Shown: positions 1-9,388, counted from the stretch's first letter. The stretch: 64,000 nt of DNA from Paenibacillus sabinae T27 (GCF_000612505.1 NZ_CP004078.1:2468001-2532000); one strand, 5' to 3'. Numbers and translations: made by a program. Notes: generated by a model not told the origin, from the sequence alone.

Positions 1-20
1 ACAGCACATTTACGGGACAT
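1..20 (-). CDS. rpmB: Ribosomal protein L28, N-terminal codons only (partial)
   Basis: Reading leftward from the ATG at position 20, the codons give MSRKCA, the usual start of bacterial ribosomal protein L28, which sits in the large ribosomal subunit. An AGGAGGTG ribosome binding site lies 5-6 bases before the ATG. In Bacillus and relatives rpmB lies divergently next to the fakA (yloV) region, which is the arrangement here. Only six full codons are inside the window, so the call depends on this short match plus gene order. Confidence 0.72.
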
Positions 21-68
21 GATTACACCTCCTTGTAGCGATTACCTGCAATCAAACAATACTTAAAT

Positions 69-98
69 ATAATATCATAGTAAAAAATGCTTCGTCAA
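69..98 (-). promoter_or_regulatory. Probable SigA promoter of rpmB
   Basis: On the minus strand a -35 element TTGACG (93-98) is followed after 18 bases by TATTAT (69-74), close to the vegetative consensus. It lies about 50 bases before the rpmB start codon. Confidence 0.6.
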
Positions 99-213
99 CC
101 AATTCAAAAACATTTTATTTCTCAGTTCGCTTATAGTACAATATAGATTAGTGCATTATGTCTATTTGATGTCAGGTATGAAGAGGCACGAAGGCTAGGA
201 AGGGGAATTCTCA

Positions 214-1992
214 TTGAGTAAGCGTTCTATAAACGGAGATGATTTTACCGCGATGGTACTAGCCGGCGCGGAGAAGCTGCAGCAGCACGCGGAGCACGTC
301 AATTCCCTGAATGTTTTTCCGGTTCCGGACGGAGATACGGGGACCAATATGAATTTAACGATGACGGCAGGCGCGGGCGAGCTGCGAAAGAACAGCTCGG
401 CTTCGATCGGTCAATGCGCGGGAGTGCTGTCGAAGGGCCTCTTGATGGGCGCCCGGGGGAATTCCGGGGTTATTTTATCCCAACTGTTCCGGGGGTTCGG
501 CCGCTATGCTGCGCAATATGAGGAGCTCAATACGCAGCAGTTCGCTGCAGCACTTCAAACCGGAGTCGATACCGCTTACAAAGCGGTGGTCAAACCGGTG
601 GAAGGAACCATTCTGACTGTAGCCAAGGAAGCTGCCAGACATGCCGTTTATCTTGCGAGACGGACTAACGATATTAACGAATTGATGACTGAAGTGCTGG
701 CCAAAGCCAAAGAAGCGCTTGCGGGAACGCCGGAGCTTCTGCCGGTACTCAAACAAGTAGGCGTTGTGGATTCGGGAGGTCAGGGTTTGGTCTATATATA
801 TGAAGGGTTTTATGAATATTTAATGAGCGGATCGTTGGCGGATTCGGCCAAGGGACAAGCTGTAAGCGCTGCGGTTCCGTCAGTTCCTGCGGCGCCGCCG
901 GCCAAGCTTGAAACGAAGCCGCAGCGCATCCAGGCCTCGGCCCAGTCTCAGCTCTCGACAGAGGATATTGAATTCTTTTACGATATGGAATTCTTTATAA
1001 ACCGTCAGCTGGGAGGAACTCAGGCGGCAGATTTCGATGAAGATCAATTTCGGAAAGCGTTATCTGTGAACGGCGATTCGATCATAGTCATCTCCGATGA
1101 CGAGACGATCAAGGTACATGTCCACTCCAGAGCTCCGGGCGAGGTCCTGAATCTTGCGCTGCTGTATGGGGAGATTACGCAGATTCATATTTTGAATATG
1201 CGCGAGCAGCACCGCGAGCTGCTGACCGCGGGGATGGATATCGCACCAAGTCCCGATGTATTTGCCGAAATTCCTGAGGAGAAGAGCACGGCTGCGGAGC
1301 CTGCCGTTCCTCCGGCGGATGATCTGGCGCCATACGGATTCATCGCCGTGTCGTCAGGCGACGGAATCGCCGAGATCTTCAAAAGCCTGGGCATCGATGT
1401 TGTGCTGTCGGGCGGGCAGACGATGAATCCGAGTACGGAAGATTTCGTTAACGCGATATCGTCTATCTCAGCGAAGCATGTCTACCTCCTGCCTAATAAC
1501 TCGAATATTGTCCTTGCCGCTCAGCAAGCGAAGGAACTGCTTGAAGGCGAGCGTGAGATTACGGTTATTCCAACCAAGAGTATTCCGCAGGGCATTGTGG
1601 CGGCTTTTGCCTTCCAGGAGGAAGAATCCGTGGAGACTAACACTTCCGGTATGCTGGAGGCTCTAAGTCGGGTTACATCCGGGCAGGTCACGCATGCGGT
1701 GAGGGATACGAAATTCGAGGAAATGGACATTAAATCGGGCCAGTACATCGGGATCTCCAATTCAAAGATAGTCGCTGCAGCAGAGAATCTGCTGGGTGCG
1801 AGCCAGGCCCTGCTGGCAAGCATGCTGGAGAGCGGGGATGAAATCGTGACCATCCTGACAGGACAAGATGCCGATCCGGAGACGACGGCTGCCTTAGAGA
1901 GCTGGCTTGAAGCTAATTACCCAGATGCCGAGGTCGAGGTCCATGAAGGCGGTCAACCCATCTATTATTATTTATTCTCGGTAGAAGCTTAA
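214..1992 (+). CDS. fakA: Fatty acid kinase catalytic subunit FakA (DAK2 domain protein, YloV)
   Basis: FakA phosphorylates fatty acids held by a FakB (DegV) partner, so that exogenous fatty acids enter phospholipid synthesis. The 592-residue protein has an N-terminal DhaL/DAK2 nucleotide-binding domain with the metal-binding motif FPVPDGDTGTNMN (residues 35-47) and GARGNSGVILSQ (79-90), a Pro/Ala-rich linker near 215-235, and the C-terminal region typical of YloV. The TTG at 214 follows an AGGAAGGGG site. A DegV-family gene starts 31 bases downstream, supporting a FakA-FakB pair. In Bacillus subtilis a small Asp23-type gene (yloU) normally sits between rpmB and this gene; none is present here. 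Confidence 0.93.
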   Translation: MSKRSINGDDFTAMVLAGAEKLQQHAEHVNSLNVFPVPDGDTGTNMNLTMTAGAGELRKNSSASIGQCAGVLSKGLLMGARGNSGVILSQLFRGFGRYAAQYEELNTQQFAAALQTGVDTAYKAVVKPVEGTILTVAKEAARHAVYLARRTNDINELMTEVLAKAKEALAGTPELLPVLKQVGVVDSGGQGLVYIYEGFYEYLMSGSLADSAKGQAVSAAVPSVPAAPPAKLETKPQRIQASAQSQLSTEDIEFFYDMEFFINRQLGGTQAADFDEDQFRKALSVNGDSIIVISDDETIKVHVHSRAPGEVLNLALLYGEITQIHILNMREQHRELLTAGMDIAPSPDVFAEIPEEKSTAAEPAVPPADDLAPYGFIAVSSGDGIAEIFKSLGIDVVLSGGQTMNPSTEDFVNAISSISAKHVYLLPNNSNIVLAAQQAKELLEGEREITVIPTKSIPQGIVAAFAFQEEESVETNTSGMLEALSRVTSGQVTHAVRDTKFEEMDIKSGQYIGISNSKIVAAAENLLGASQALLASMLESGDEIVTILTGQDADPETTAALESWLEANYPDAEVEVHEGGQPIYYYLFSVEA

Positions 1993-2023
1993 GCCTTTTT
2001 CACTAGTCAAGGGGAGGTTTACC

Positions 2024-2884
2024 ATGAATAAAACCGTTATCGTTACCGACAGCACCTCGGATATTCCCCCGTCCCTGGCGGAAGCTTATGGCATCGAGGT
2101 CGTGCCGCTGACCCTAATGTTCGGGGAAGAATCTTACCGCGACGGAATTGATATCACGCCGGAACAATTCTATGAGCGACTTCCAAGGTCGCAGCAGTTG
2201 CCGACTACGTCCCAACCGTCTCCGGTCGAATATATGAATGTGTACCAAAAACTGCTGGAGCAATATCCGGACAGTCCGATACTGTCTTTCCATATTTCTT
2301 CCGGGTTAAGCGGAACCTATCAGTCCGCGCTGCTCGCCAAATCGATGCTGGAGGAGGAAGGCGAGCGGATTACCGTATTCGATTCCCTGTCGGCGTCTTA
2401 CGGATTCGGTTTGCTGGTGGTCCATGCAGCCCGGCTAGCCGCAGAAGGGAAAGGTCCGGAGGAGATTTTGGCATCGGTCGAACAATTGCGCCGCGCGCGC
2501 AAGCTGTATTTTCTCGTGGATACGCTGGAGTATCTGCAAAAGGGAGGACGGATCGGCAAAGCGTCGGCTGTGCTCGGTACCTTGCTCAATATCAAGCCGA
2601 TTCTGTCCATTGATCAGGAAGGCATCATTTATGCGGTGGAGAAGGTTAGGGGACGAAAAAAAGCAGTGGCCCGGATGATCGAGCTGTTCCAAGCCGATCT
2701 TCAAGGCATAGACAAAATCAATGTGGCCGTAGGGCATACGGCTCAGGCTGAGGCCGGTGAAGAATTAATGCGGGAGCTTTCTCAGCATTTTACCCTTGAG
2801 GAACAAGTGCTGACCAACGTAGGCCCTGTTGTAGGCAGCCATGTCGGCAATGGTACGCTTGCCGTATTTATTTGGCCCGCGTAG
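2024..2884 (+). CDS. DegV family fatty-acid-binding protein (FakB-like)
   Basis: DegV/FakB proteins bind a fatty acid and present its carboxylate to FakA for phosphorylation. The 286-residue protein has the family landmarks VTDSTSDIPPS near the N terminus (residues 7-17), SSGLSGTYQSA (92-102) and GGRIGKASAVLGTLLNIKPIL in the second lobe. A GGGGAGG site precedes the ATG. It lies between fakA and recG with short gaps, so the three are probably co-transcribed. Which fatty acid it prefers cannot be told from the sequence. Confidence 0.9.
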   Translation: MNKTVIVTDSTSDIPPSLAEAYGIEVVPLTLMFGEESYRDGIDITPEQFYERLPRSQQLPTTSQPSPVEYMNVYQKLLEQYPDSPILSFHISSGLSGTYQSALLAKSMLEEEGERITVFDSLSASYGFGLLVVHAARLAAEGKGPEEILASVEQLRRARKLYFLVDTLEYLQKGGRIGKASAVLGTLLNIKPILSIDQEGIIYAVEKVRGRKKAVARMIELFQADLQGIDKINVAVGHTAQAEAGEELMRELSQHFTLEEQVLTNVGPVVGSHVGNGTLAVFIWPA

Positions 2885-2890
2885 TGAGGG

Positions 2891-4948
2891 ATGAATATGA
2901 CTCTGTCTTTGGAAACAATCGAAATTAAGCAAATTGGTGGCGTGAGCGCTCAAAAGCAGGCTGAGCTTCACGCCCTTGGCATATTTACAGTGAAGGATTT
3001 GCTGGAGTATTATCCTTTCCGTTATGAGGATTACCGCCCGAAGTCGCTTAGCGAGGTGAAGCATGGGGACAAAGTGACCGTAGAGGCTAAAGTGATCGGT
3101 GTTCCGGTGCTGCAGCGCTTTGGAGGAAAGTCCCGCCTTAGCTGCAAAATGATCGCGGAGCCGTGGATGTTTACGGCGACCTGGTTTAACCGCCACTATG
3201 TACGCGATCAGTTGACCGCGGGACGCCGGATTGTTGTCAGCGGAAAATGGGATCAGAAACGGTCGCAAATAACGGTGACCGATTATGAATTTCCGGACCG
3301 GGGCGAAGGAAAGACCGGAACGCTGCAGCCGGTGTATTCCGTCACCGGGAAGATGACGCAAAGCTGGCTCCGCAAGACGATTTCCCAGGCACTGCTGCAG
3401 TTCGGGGATTTGATCCCTGAGATTCTGCCTCAGCCGATTATGCGCAAATATGAGTTCATGCCGCGCAAACGGGCAATCGCAACGATCCATCAGCCCGAGG
3501 ATTCAAGGGAAGGGCAGCAGGGTCGCAGGCGGATGGTGTATGAAGAGCTGTTTCTCTTTCAGCTCAAGGTTCAAGCCTTTCGGACGCTGAACCGGGGGAG
3601 AATGGACGGCATGGTTCATACCGTGGACAATGCGACCGTGCGGCAGTTCGTTCGCAGTCTTCCTTTCGAGCTGACCAATGCCCAGAAGAAGGCGGAGCTT
3701 GAAATTCTGCATGATATGCGCTCTTCCTACTGCATGAACCGCCTGCTTCAAGGGGATGTGGGCTCCGGCAAAACGGCGCTTGCGGCGATCGCCCTGTTCG
3801 CGACGGTCCGCTCGGGCTTTCAGGGAGCGCTGATGGTGCCGACGGAGATTTTAGCCGAACAGCACAGCCGGTCTCTTCAGGCGATGTTCGAGCCTTTTGG
3901 CATTACAGTAGCGCTGCTGACAGGCAGTGTGAACGGGCGCAAGCGAAAGGATCTTCTGGCCTCGCTGCAAATGGGTCTCGTTGATATTGTCGTTGGAACC
4001 CATGCCTTGATTCAGGAAGATGTGTTCTTCAGGGAGCTCGGCCTTGTTGTAACCGATGAACAGCATCGCTTCGGTGTGAACCAGCGCAGCGTTCTGCGGC
4101 GTAAAGGCTATAACCCGGATGTGCTTACGATGACCGCGACACCGATTCCGCGGACGTTGGCGATTACCGTCTTCGGGGATATGGACGTTTCCACACTCTC
4201 CGAACGTCCAAAGGGCCGTATTCCGATTGCAACCCATTGGGTCAAGCCGGACAAGATGGATAAGGTGTTGAATCTGATCCGTCGTGAAGTCGGTTTAGGG
4301 CGTCAAGCGTACCTGATCTGTCCGCTCATCGAAGAATCGGACAAGCTGGACGTGCAGAATGCCATCGATTTGCACATTCAGTTAACGCAGGCTTTTCCCG
4401 ATTACCGGGTGGGCTTGCTGCATGGCCGGATGACTCCCGGTGAGAAGGACGAGGTTATGCGCGCTTTTTACGAGAATGAGGTGCAGGTGCTCGTATCCAC
4501 GACCGTTGTTGAGGTAGGCGTCGATGTGCCGAATGCCACGCTGATGATTATTATGGACGCCGACCGGTTCGGATTGTCCCAGCTCCATCAGCTGCGCGGA
4601 CGCGTCGGGCGGGGAGAGCACGCTTCCTACTGCGTGCTGGTCGCCGATCCGAAATCGGAGGTCGGTCGCGAGCGGATGGCCGCGATGACCGAAACGGACG
4701 ACGGATTCGAAGTCTCCCGGCGGGATCTCGAGCTTCGGGGACCGGGCGATTTCTTCGGCACGAAGCAGAGCGGGCTGCCGGAATTTCGCTTAGCGGATAT
4801 GACCGGTGACTTTGCCATCCTGGAACAGGCCCGTGAAGATGCGGCCGAATTGCTCCGGGACGGCAGCTTCTGGACGTCCGCCGAATATGCCCCGCTGAGG
4901 AATTATCTTCAGAAGGAGCATATTTTTCAGGGGGATCTGATCGATTGA
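2891..4948 (+). CDS. recG: ATP-dependent DNA helicase RecG
   Basis: RecG remodels stalled replication forks and branched recombination intermediates. The 685-residue protein has the usual length and order: N-terminal wedge/OB region, Walker A GDVGSGKT (about 288-295), a DEQH box (about 385-390), MTATPIPRTLA, and motif VI QLRGRVGR (about 565-573). DEQH instead of DEEH is a common RecG variant. The ATG lies six bases after the degV stop with only a weak GTGAGGG site, consistent with translational coupling to the upstream gene. Confidence 0.96.
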   Translation: MNMTLSLETIEIKQIGGVSAQKQAELHALGIFTVKDLLEYYPFRYEDYRPKSLSEVKHGDKVTVEAKVIGVPVLQRFGGKSRLSCKMIAEPWMFTATWFNRHYVRDQLTAGRRIVVSGKWDQKRSQITVTDYEFPDRGEGKTGTLQPVYSVTGKMTQSWLRKTISQALLQFGDLIPEILPQPIMRKYEFMPRKRAIATIHQPEDSREGQQGRRRMVYEELFLFQLKVQAFRTLNRGRMDGMVHTVDNATVRQFVRSLPFELTNAQKKAELEILHDMRSSYCMNRLLQGDVGSGKTALAAIALFATVRSGFQGALMVPTEILAEQHSRSLQAMFEPFGITVALLTGSVNGRKRKDLLASLQMGLVDIVVGTHALIQEDVFFRELGLVVTDEQHRFGVNQRSVLRRKGYNPDVLTMTATPIPRTLAITVFGDMDVSTLSERPKGRIPIATHWVKPDKMDKVLNLIRREVGLGRQAYLICPLIEESDKLDVQNAIDLHIQLTQAFPDYRVGLLHGRMTPGEKDEVMRAFYENEVQVLVSTTVVEVGVDVPNATLMIIMDADRFGLSQLHQLRGRVGRGEHASYCVLVADPKSEVGRERMAAMTETDDGFEVSRRDLELRGPGDFFGTKQSGLPEFRLADMTGDFAILEQAREDAAELLRDGSFWTSAEYAPLRNYLQKEHIFQGDLID

Positions 4949-5022
4949 GTCAAATGAAGCCCCATACCGTCATATACTTAGAAGAACGTAAAAGATGGGT
5001 TATGACGGGAGGTGCGGCAAGC

Positions 5023-5310
5023 TTGAGTTATCAGCAATATGGAATCAGCCCGCAGCTGGTGGAGCGCATCAAGCTGAAGATGAAGAACCCGGCGGTCAAG
5101 GAACGGATCAAATCCCTGATTAACGGTGTAAGCAGACAACAGCTGCAGGACTCCGGTGTTGTGCGCCGACTGGTGCGCAGCGCTTCGGTTATTCTGGGGG
5201 AAAGACTCACCTCCGACCAGGAGGACAGCATAGTAAGATTTGTAATCGCCCAGAAAATCGATCCGAACAACACGTTTCATTTGATTCGGTTATGGGGAAT
5301 GTTCCGCTAG
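5023..5310 (+). CDS. Stage VI sporulation protein F (SpoVIF-like)
   Basis: The 95-residue product (SYQQYGISPQLVERIKLKMK through HLIRLWGMFR) matches my knowledge of the small SpoVIF/YjcC family, needed for proper coat assembly in Bacillus spores. An in-frame TTG at 4945 overlaps the recG stop, but GGGAGGT at 5008-5014 stands nine bases before the TTG at 5023, and the family is about 88 residues, so 5023 is preferred. The short charged helical protein has no membrane segment. It ends the recG transcription unit before a strong terminator. Confidence 0.75.
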   Translation: MSYQQYGISPQLVERIKLKMKNPAVKERIKSLINGVSRQQLQDSGVVRRLVRSASVILGERLTSDQEDSIVRFVIAQKIDPNNTFHLIRLWGMFR

Positions 5311-5360
5311 CATAGGTCAGTTGGTCGTTACATGAGCAGTGGATGGACAGCGGCACAAAG

Positions 5361-5400
5361 AAAAAAGCGTTCCGGCCTAAAAGCCTGGAACGCTTTTTTA
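5361..5400. terminator. Rho-independent terminator after spoVIF
   Basis: AAAGCGTTCC and GGAACGCTTT arms with additional GGC/GCC pairs enclose a short loop and are followed by a T run. The A run on the other side could let it work for leftward transcription too. Confidence 0.88.
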
Positions 5401-5520
5401 AGATATAAGAATGTATAAGCCGGTCGCTTATCATTTTGACTTATATTTCTTCGAGAAACGAACTTGCGTCTTAAAAAGGTGCCGTCAGGCGTTTCTTCTT
5501 GGATTAAAGAATGTCTAAGG

Positions 5521-6771
5521 CTATTGCTCGTCGGAGGCTGGAGTCGGCTTCTGCGCCCGCGCCTTCCGCTCCCTATGTCTGCTTTCCCATTTGAAAACCT
5601 TATCCAGCGCTTTGTAGATCGCCTTGGATTCTTTGGTCAGCAGCGGTCCAAGAATCGCCAGAATCAGCACATACATCGCTGCGAACGGCTGCAAAACGGC
5701 AAGCAATCCGCCAGCTTTACCGAGATTGGCCATAATGATAGAGAATTCGCCGCGCGATACGATGGTCAGGCCGATATTGGATGATGCGCGCGGGCTTAAC
5801 CCGGCGCTCCGTCCGGCAAGCAGGCCAGCGGCGAAATTGCCCAGCAGTGTTACGGCCACTGCCGCCAGTGAATACCATAAGGCTTCTCCGCCAAGGGTGA
5901 GCGGATCGATCGTCAGGCCGAAGCTGAAGAAGAAGACGGCTCCGAAAAAATCGCGGAACGGAATGATCAGCTTCTCGATCCGTTTGGCATGCTCGGTCTC
6001 CGCCAGAACGAGTCCGACAAGCAGCGCTCCGATCGCTTCCGCCACATGAATGGTCTCGGAGAAGCCCGCCACCAGAAACAGAATGGCAAAAATCACAAGG
6101 CCAAACAGTTCGCCCGAGCGGATATTAAGCGCCTTGTTAAGCAGCGGGACCAGTTTGCGGCCGACAATAAGCAGACCCAGCATGTATACAAGAGCAATCA
6201 GCGCCGACAGCAGCACTCCGCCAAGCGAGGAGGAGCCGCTGAGCACCAGGCCGGAAAGAATCGAAATATAAACGGCCAAAAAGACGTCCTCGAACATGAT
6301 GATGCCGAGTATCATTTCGGTCTCCGGATTGGCGGTTCGCTTCAGATCGACAAGAACCTTGGCGACGATGGCGCTGGAGGAAATGGTGGTAATGCCGGCG
6401 ATCACCAGAATTTCTTCAAGCGGGAACCCGAGTCCCCAGCCTAGCAGCAGACCGAGGGAGAAGTTGATCAGAATGTAAATGGTTCCGCCAATAGCAATCG
6501 ATTTCCCCGCTTTGACCAGCCTGCCCACCGAGAACTCCAGACCGAGATAGAACAGCAGGAACAGCACGCCGATCCGGCCCATAAATTCGATCAGAGCGGC
6601 GCTTTCGATAAACCGGAAATCCAGATGCCAAATATGAAATGCATGCGGTCCTACCGCCATTCCGATCAGAATATAAAAAGGAATAACGGAGAAGCGGAAC
6701 TTCGCGGCAACCAAGCCGGACAGCGCCACAAGGGCAATAGCCAATCCGATTTCAAATACGATATGGTTCAT
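5521..6771 (-). CDS. khtU: K+/H+ antiporter subunit KhtU (CPA2 family)
   Basis: KhtU is the membrane exchanger that expels potassium in exchange for protons. The 416-residue protein is almost entirely hydrophobic, with about a dozen membrane segments of the Kef/CPA2 fold, a GRIGVLFLLFYLGLEFSVG segment and a conserved NIGLTIVSRGEFS segment, and ends in a basic tail. Its ATG is three bases after the stop of the KhtT gene, so the two are one operon. Bacillus subtilis KhtU is about the same length. Confidence is high for the family and slightly lower for the ion selectivity. Confidence 0.9.
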   Translation of the reverse strand: MNHIVFEIGLAIALVALSGLVAAKFRFSVIPFYILIGMAVGPHAFHIWHLDFRFIESAALIEFMGRIGVLFLLFYLGLEFSVGRLVKAGKSIAIGGTIYILINFSLGLLLGWGLGFPLEEILVIAGITTISSSAIVAKVLVDLKRTANPETEMILGIIMFEDVFLAVYISILSGLVLSGSSSLGGVLLSALIALVYMLGLLIVGRKLVPLLNKALNIRSGELFGLVIFAILFLVAGFSETIHVAEAIGALLVGLVLAETEHAKRIEKLIIPFRDFFGAVFFFSFGLTIDPLTLGGEALWYSLAAVAVTLLGNFAAGLLAGRSAGLSPRASSNIGLTIVSRGEFSIIMANLGKAGGLLAVLQPFAAMYVLILAILGPLLTKESKAIYKALDKVFKWESRHRERKARAQKPTPASDEQ

Positions 6772-6774
6772 CGA

Positions 6775-7269
6775 TCAACCACATCCATTCCGCAAAATCT
6801 GCCTGAATTGTTTATGCTGCTCCCGCTCTCCTGCGGCAACGACAATGCTGTCCGACGTCAGTTTAAGCTCGGGACCGGGGCTGAGATGCTTGGTGTGGTT
6901 TTTTTCAATGACCGCAATAATGGTTACTCCGGAACGGGCGCGGATGTCGAGCTCGCCAATCGTGCGGCCGATACATTCATACCCCGGTTCGATCCGGTAC
7001 CATTCGATAATCAGATCGTCCAGCGCCACCTCAATGGATTCCAGCGACCTTGGCTTGTAGGTTACACCGCCGATGATCGCCGATATATAACGGGCTTCGT
7101 CGTCGTCAAGCGTGACCATAGAAATGCTTTGGTCCGGATCGTCGTATTCGAAATGATACAGCTCACGCCGTCCGTCATCATGTACAATAATAGCGAGCTT
7201 GTCGCCGCTGCGTGTCTTTAATACAAATTTTTTCCCGATTCCGGGCAGATCGCATTCTCTGAAATTCAT
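6775..7269 (-). CDS. khtT: K+/H+ antiporter regulatory subunit KhtT (TrkA-C domain)
   Basis: KhtT is the cytosolic gating subunit of the KhtTU antiporter; its C-terminal RCK_C (TrkA-C) domain binds c-di-AMP in Bacillus. The 164-residue protein has an N-terminal YhaT-like part (MNFRECDLPGIGKKF) and a C-terminal RCK_C domain (GYECIGRTIGELDIRARSGV, about 98-117, ending DSIVVAAGE). I place the start at the ATG at 7269, ten or so bases after GGAGG; a TTG at 7287 would overlap that site. The gene precedes khtU by three bases. No khtS homologue is seen just upstream. Confidence 0.88.
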   Translation of the reverse strand: MNFRECDLPGIGKKFVLKTRSGDKLAIIVHDDGRRELYHFEYDDPDQSISMVTLDDDEARYISAIIGGVTYKPRSLESIEVALDDLIIEWYRIEPGYECIGRTIGELDIRARSGVTIIAVIEKNHTKHLSPGPELKLTSDSIVVAAGEREQHKQFRQILRNGCG

Positions 7270-7329
7270 AATGATTACAGCCTCCAATGAGTAAAAATCG
7301 AATATTTGCCGTGTTCTATGCCTTTGTCT

Positions 7330-7707
7330 TCATCTTCCGGGAAAATAAACCACATAATTCGAGGTGTATTTAAGCGGATTCAGGAGCAGGCGTTTCAACA
7401 GATTATATATGATCGGATAAAATAACGCGGAACGCAAAGGTACAAGACCGGGATTCGAGCCGGTTTGAGAGTCCTGTTCAACAGGCAAAAGGGGCAATGT
7501 ACCGGGAATATGCGGCTTCGGATGTTGGCGTGCGGAAGTCGCGGCAAAATGGTGAGCCTGCTTTTCGATGCCTTTTGCAGCATTATCCTGAGCCAACGGA
7601 TTGTGCCGATCAACGGTATCGGATACCGGAAAAGCCAGCGCAAGGAGGAGCGTCAAAACGAGCCGAATTAGCCCGCTGCGCGCATTTCGATCAATATATA
7701 GAGACAA
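7330..7707 (-). CDS. Small hypothetical protein with an N-terminal hydrophobic segment
   Basis: I do not recognise the family. A strong AAGGAGGTG site lies about five bases before the TTG at 7707, which favours a real gene. The 125-residue product has a basic start followed by a hydrophobic stretch (LIRLVLTLLLALAF, about 14-27) that could be a signal peptide or anchor, then a His/Pro/Gln-rich region and a hydrophobic patch near the C terminus. It lies just upstream of khtT on the same strand. A terminator or promoter between them is not obvious. It could be a chance reading frame behind a good site. Confidence 0.45.
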   Translation of the reverse strand: MSLYIDRNARSGLIRLVLTLLLALAFPVSDTVDRHNPLAQDNAAKGIEKQAHHFAATSARQHPKPHIPGTLPLLPVEQDSQTGSNPGLVPLRSALFYPIIYNLLKRLLLNPLKYTSNYVVYFPGR

Positions 7708-7819
7708 TTGGGCACCTCCTTCGCCGATCTAGTGTTAAAATCATAACATAGCCTTCACCATGGAGCCAAATGGCAGCGCGCAAAAAGGTCGAATGAATCA
7801 ATGGAACGGAGGAGCAATA

Positions 7820-8260
7820 ATGAAACTTTGGAGCGGGCAATTTCCGTCAGAGCCGCCAAGCGGATTGGAATTGTTTTGGCAGGACACGCCGTCATTTTTT
7901 CGAATTTTTATCATTATTTTCGCAGTTGTCGCCGTCGGTATTCTCTCTGCAATTCTGTACAGCCTATTCAAAGGGATTAAGCAGTGGAGCGCTAATAATG
8001 CCAGTGAGTTGGTAACTGCTCCCTGCACCGTCGTCGCCAAGCGGTTCAAGGTCTATGGGGGCTCGGGCGACACAAGCGCCAGCACCAATTACTACGTAAC
8101 TTATGAGCTTCAGAATGGCGCCCGGATTGAATTTGAAGTGCCTGACCAAAGTTACGGATTGATGGTGGAAGGAGACCGGGGAGAACTGACTTATCAAGGC
8201 ACAAGATTCAAAGGCTTTAAAAGGGCTGGTGATCGGGCGGCAGGACACGCTGAGCGTTAG
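7820..8260 (+). CDS. DUF2500-like membrane protein
   Basis: The 146-residue product has one strong membrane segment (FFRIFIIIFAVVAVGILSAIL, about residues 26-46) followed by a soluble domain with APCTVVAKR, YYVTYELQNG and a GDRGELTYQGTRFKGF ending. This pattern fits the DUF2500 family, whose function is unknown. The ATG at 7820 follows GGAGGAG with good spacing; the in-frame ATG at 7760 has no such site. It is transcribed alone and converges on the NlpC/P60 gene, with only about 45 bases between the stops. Confidence 0.7.
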   Translation: MKLWSGQFPSEPPSGLELFWQDTPSFFRIFIIIFAVVAVGILSAILYSLFKGIKQWSANNASELVTAPCTVVAKRFKVYGGSGDTSASTNYYVTYELQNGARIEFEVPDQSYGLMVEGDRGELTYQGTRFKGFKRAGDRAAGHAER

Positions 8261-8304
8261 GACACGGGGGCTAAGACAGAGGTTAAAGTGGGAAAAAGCG
8301 CGCC

Positions 8305-9225
8305 CTACAGGACGCGCCGCATACGCAGAATGACGTTCTTCCAATATCCGCTGTCCAGCTTACTGATTTGTACGCCGGGAGCGCCCCAGGTATGGATGAA
8401 TTCTCCGTCCCCGATATAAATGCCCACATGGCCGGGAATGGCGTCGTTTTCGAAGCGGCCGGGAACCGTGAAGAAAATAAGATCTCCGGGCTGAAGTTCA
8501 TCCCGGCTGACAGATCTGCCGACATTGTCCTGATCTTTGGCGAGTCTCGGCAGGTCGACCCCAAACTTCTTAAAGACATGGCGGGTAAAGGAGGAGCAGT
8601 CGAATTTCTTCGATTCCTCATATGGCGCTGCTCCGAAGTCATAGGGAACACCCAGATATTTTTTGGCGTAGGAAATCAGTTCGTCGGCTTGATCCGATGA
8701 TAAGCTTCGAATACGGATAAGCTTGCCCGGCGCGGTTGCACTCTGCTGACCGTCCTCATTTCCTTCTCTCGGCGTGTCAATGGAGATTTCGCCGTTTCCG
8801 GGGTTCCAGCTGACCTTCGATTGGACCAGTTTCGACAGCGAAGCCGGTGTAATATAGATTTTTCCGTCCCGCCGCATCGGCGCTTCCGGCAGCGTGCAGC
8901 TTTTGCCGAGGGAGAAAGCTTTTGGAGAGCCCGCACGGACTTTATACATGACGTCGCTGTACCCGATTTTAGCATATCCGCCGTCCGCAGGTTTCTCTTC
9001 CATACGATAGCCTAATGATTTTACCGCAGGTTCGAGGGGAATCCACGTTTTGCCCGCAGAGTCGGTAAAATGCAGCTTCTCGACATATCCTCCGGACTGA
9101 ACGGACGGTTTGACAGTGTTGACGCGAGGCTGGCCGGCATTATTGGCCGCTCCGCAGGCCGAAGCCAGGACGGTGGCTGACAGCACAGAGCTTAAGAGCA
9201 GCAGCTTTTTTTGATTCGTTTCCAT
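8305..9225 (-). CDS. NlpC/P60 family lipoprotein with stalk-type N-terminal domain
   Basis: A cell-wall peptidase, probably cutting gamma-D-glutamyl or muropeptide bonds. The 306-residue precursor has a lipoprotein signal with Cys24 as the lipid site (VLASAC), a copper-amine-oxidase-N-like 'stalk' domain (about 45-155) and a C-terminal NlpC/P60 domain (about 178-306). Catalytic Cys210 lies in FDCSSFT, and His266 (GHVGIY) and His278 (EFIHTW) supply the other conserved positions. The open frame continues upstream to 9426, but a GGAG site 8-9 bases before 9225 and the signal peptide fix the start. The divergent ABC importer promoter lies upstream. Confidence 0.9.
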   Translation of the reverse strand: METNQKKLLLLSSVLSATVLASACGAANNAGQPRVNTVKPSVQSGGYVEKLHFTDSAGKTWIPLEPAVKSLGYRMEEKPADGGYAKIGYSDVMYKVRAGSPKAFSLGKSCTLPEAPMRRDGKIYITPASLSKLVQSKVSWNPGNGEISIDTPREGNEDGQQSATAPGKLIRIRSLSSDQADELISYAKKYLGVPYDFGAAPYEESKKFDCSSFTRHVFKKFGVDLPRLAKDQDNVGRSVSRDELQPGDLIFFTVPGRFENDAIPGHVGIYIGDGEFIHTWGAPGVQISKLDSGYWKNVILRMRRVL

Positions 9226-9388
9226 TTCACACGCTCCATATTCAAAAGTTGTAGACTCAGTATGCTCAGTGATCCTCCTTGTTATGTGTATCCTTACCAA
9301 AAGGAAATGGCTGTAAAGAAAGGAATTCAAATCTGCCGTTGAAAAAAGTCCAGTAAATTCTGGCCGGCGGTACTTGTTATTTTTCAGA

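Noticed and set aside
2765..3490. 241-codon leftward open frame
   Set aside because: Opposite recG and the end of degV; product shows only antisense composition.
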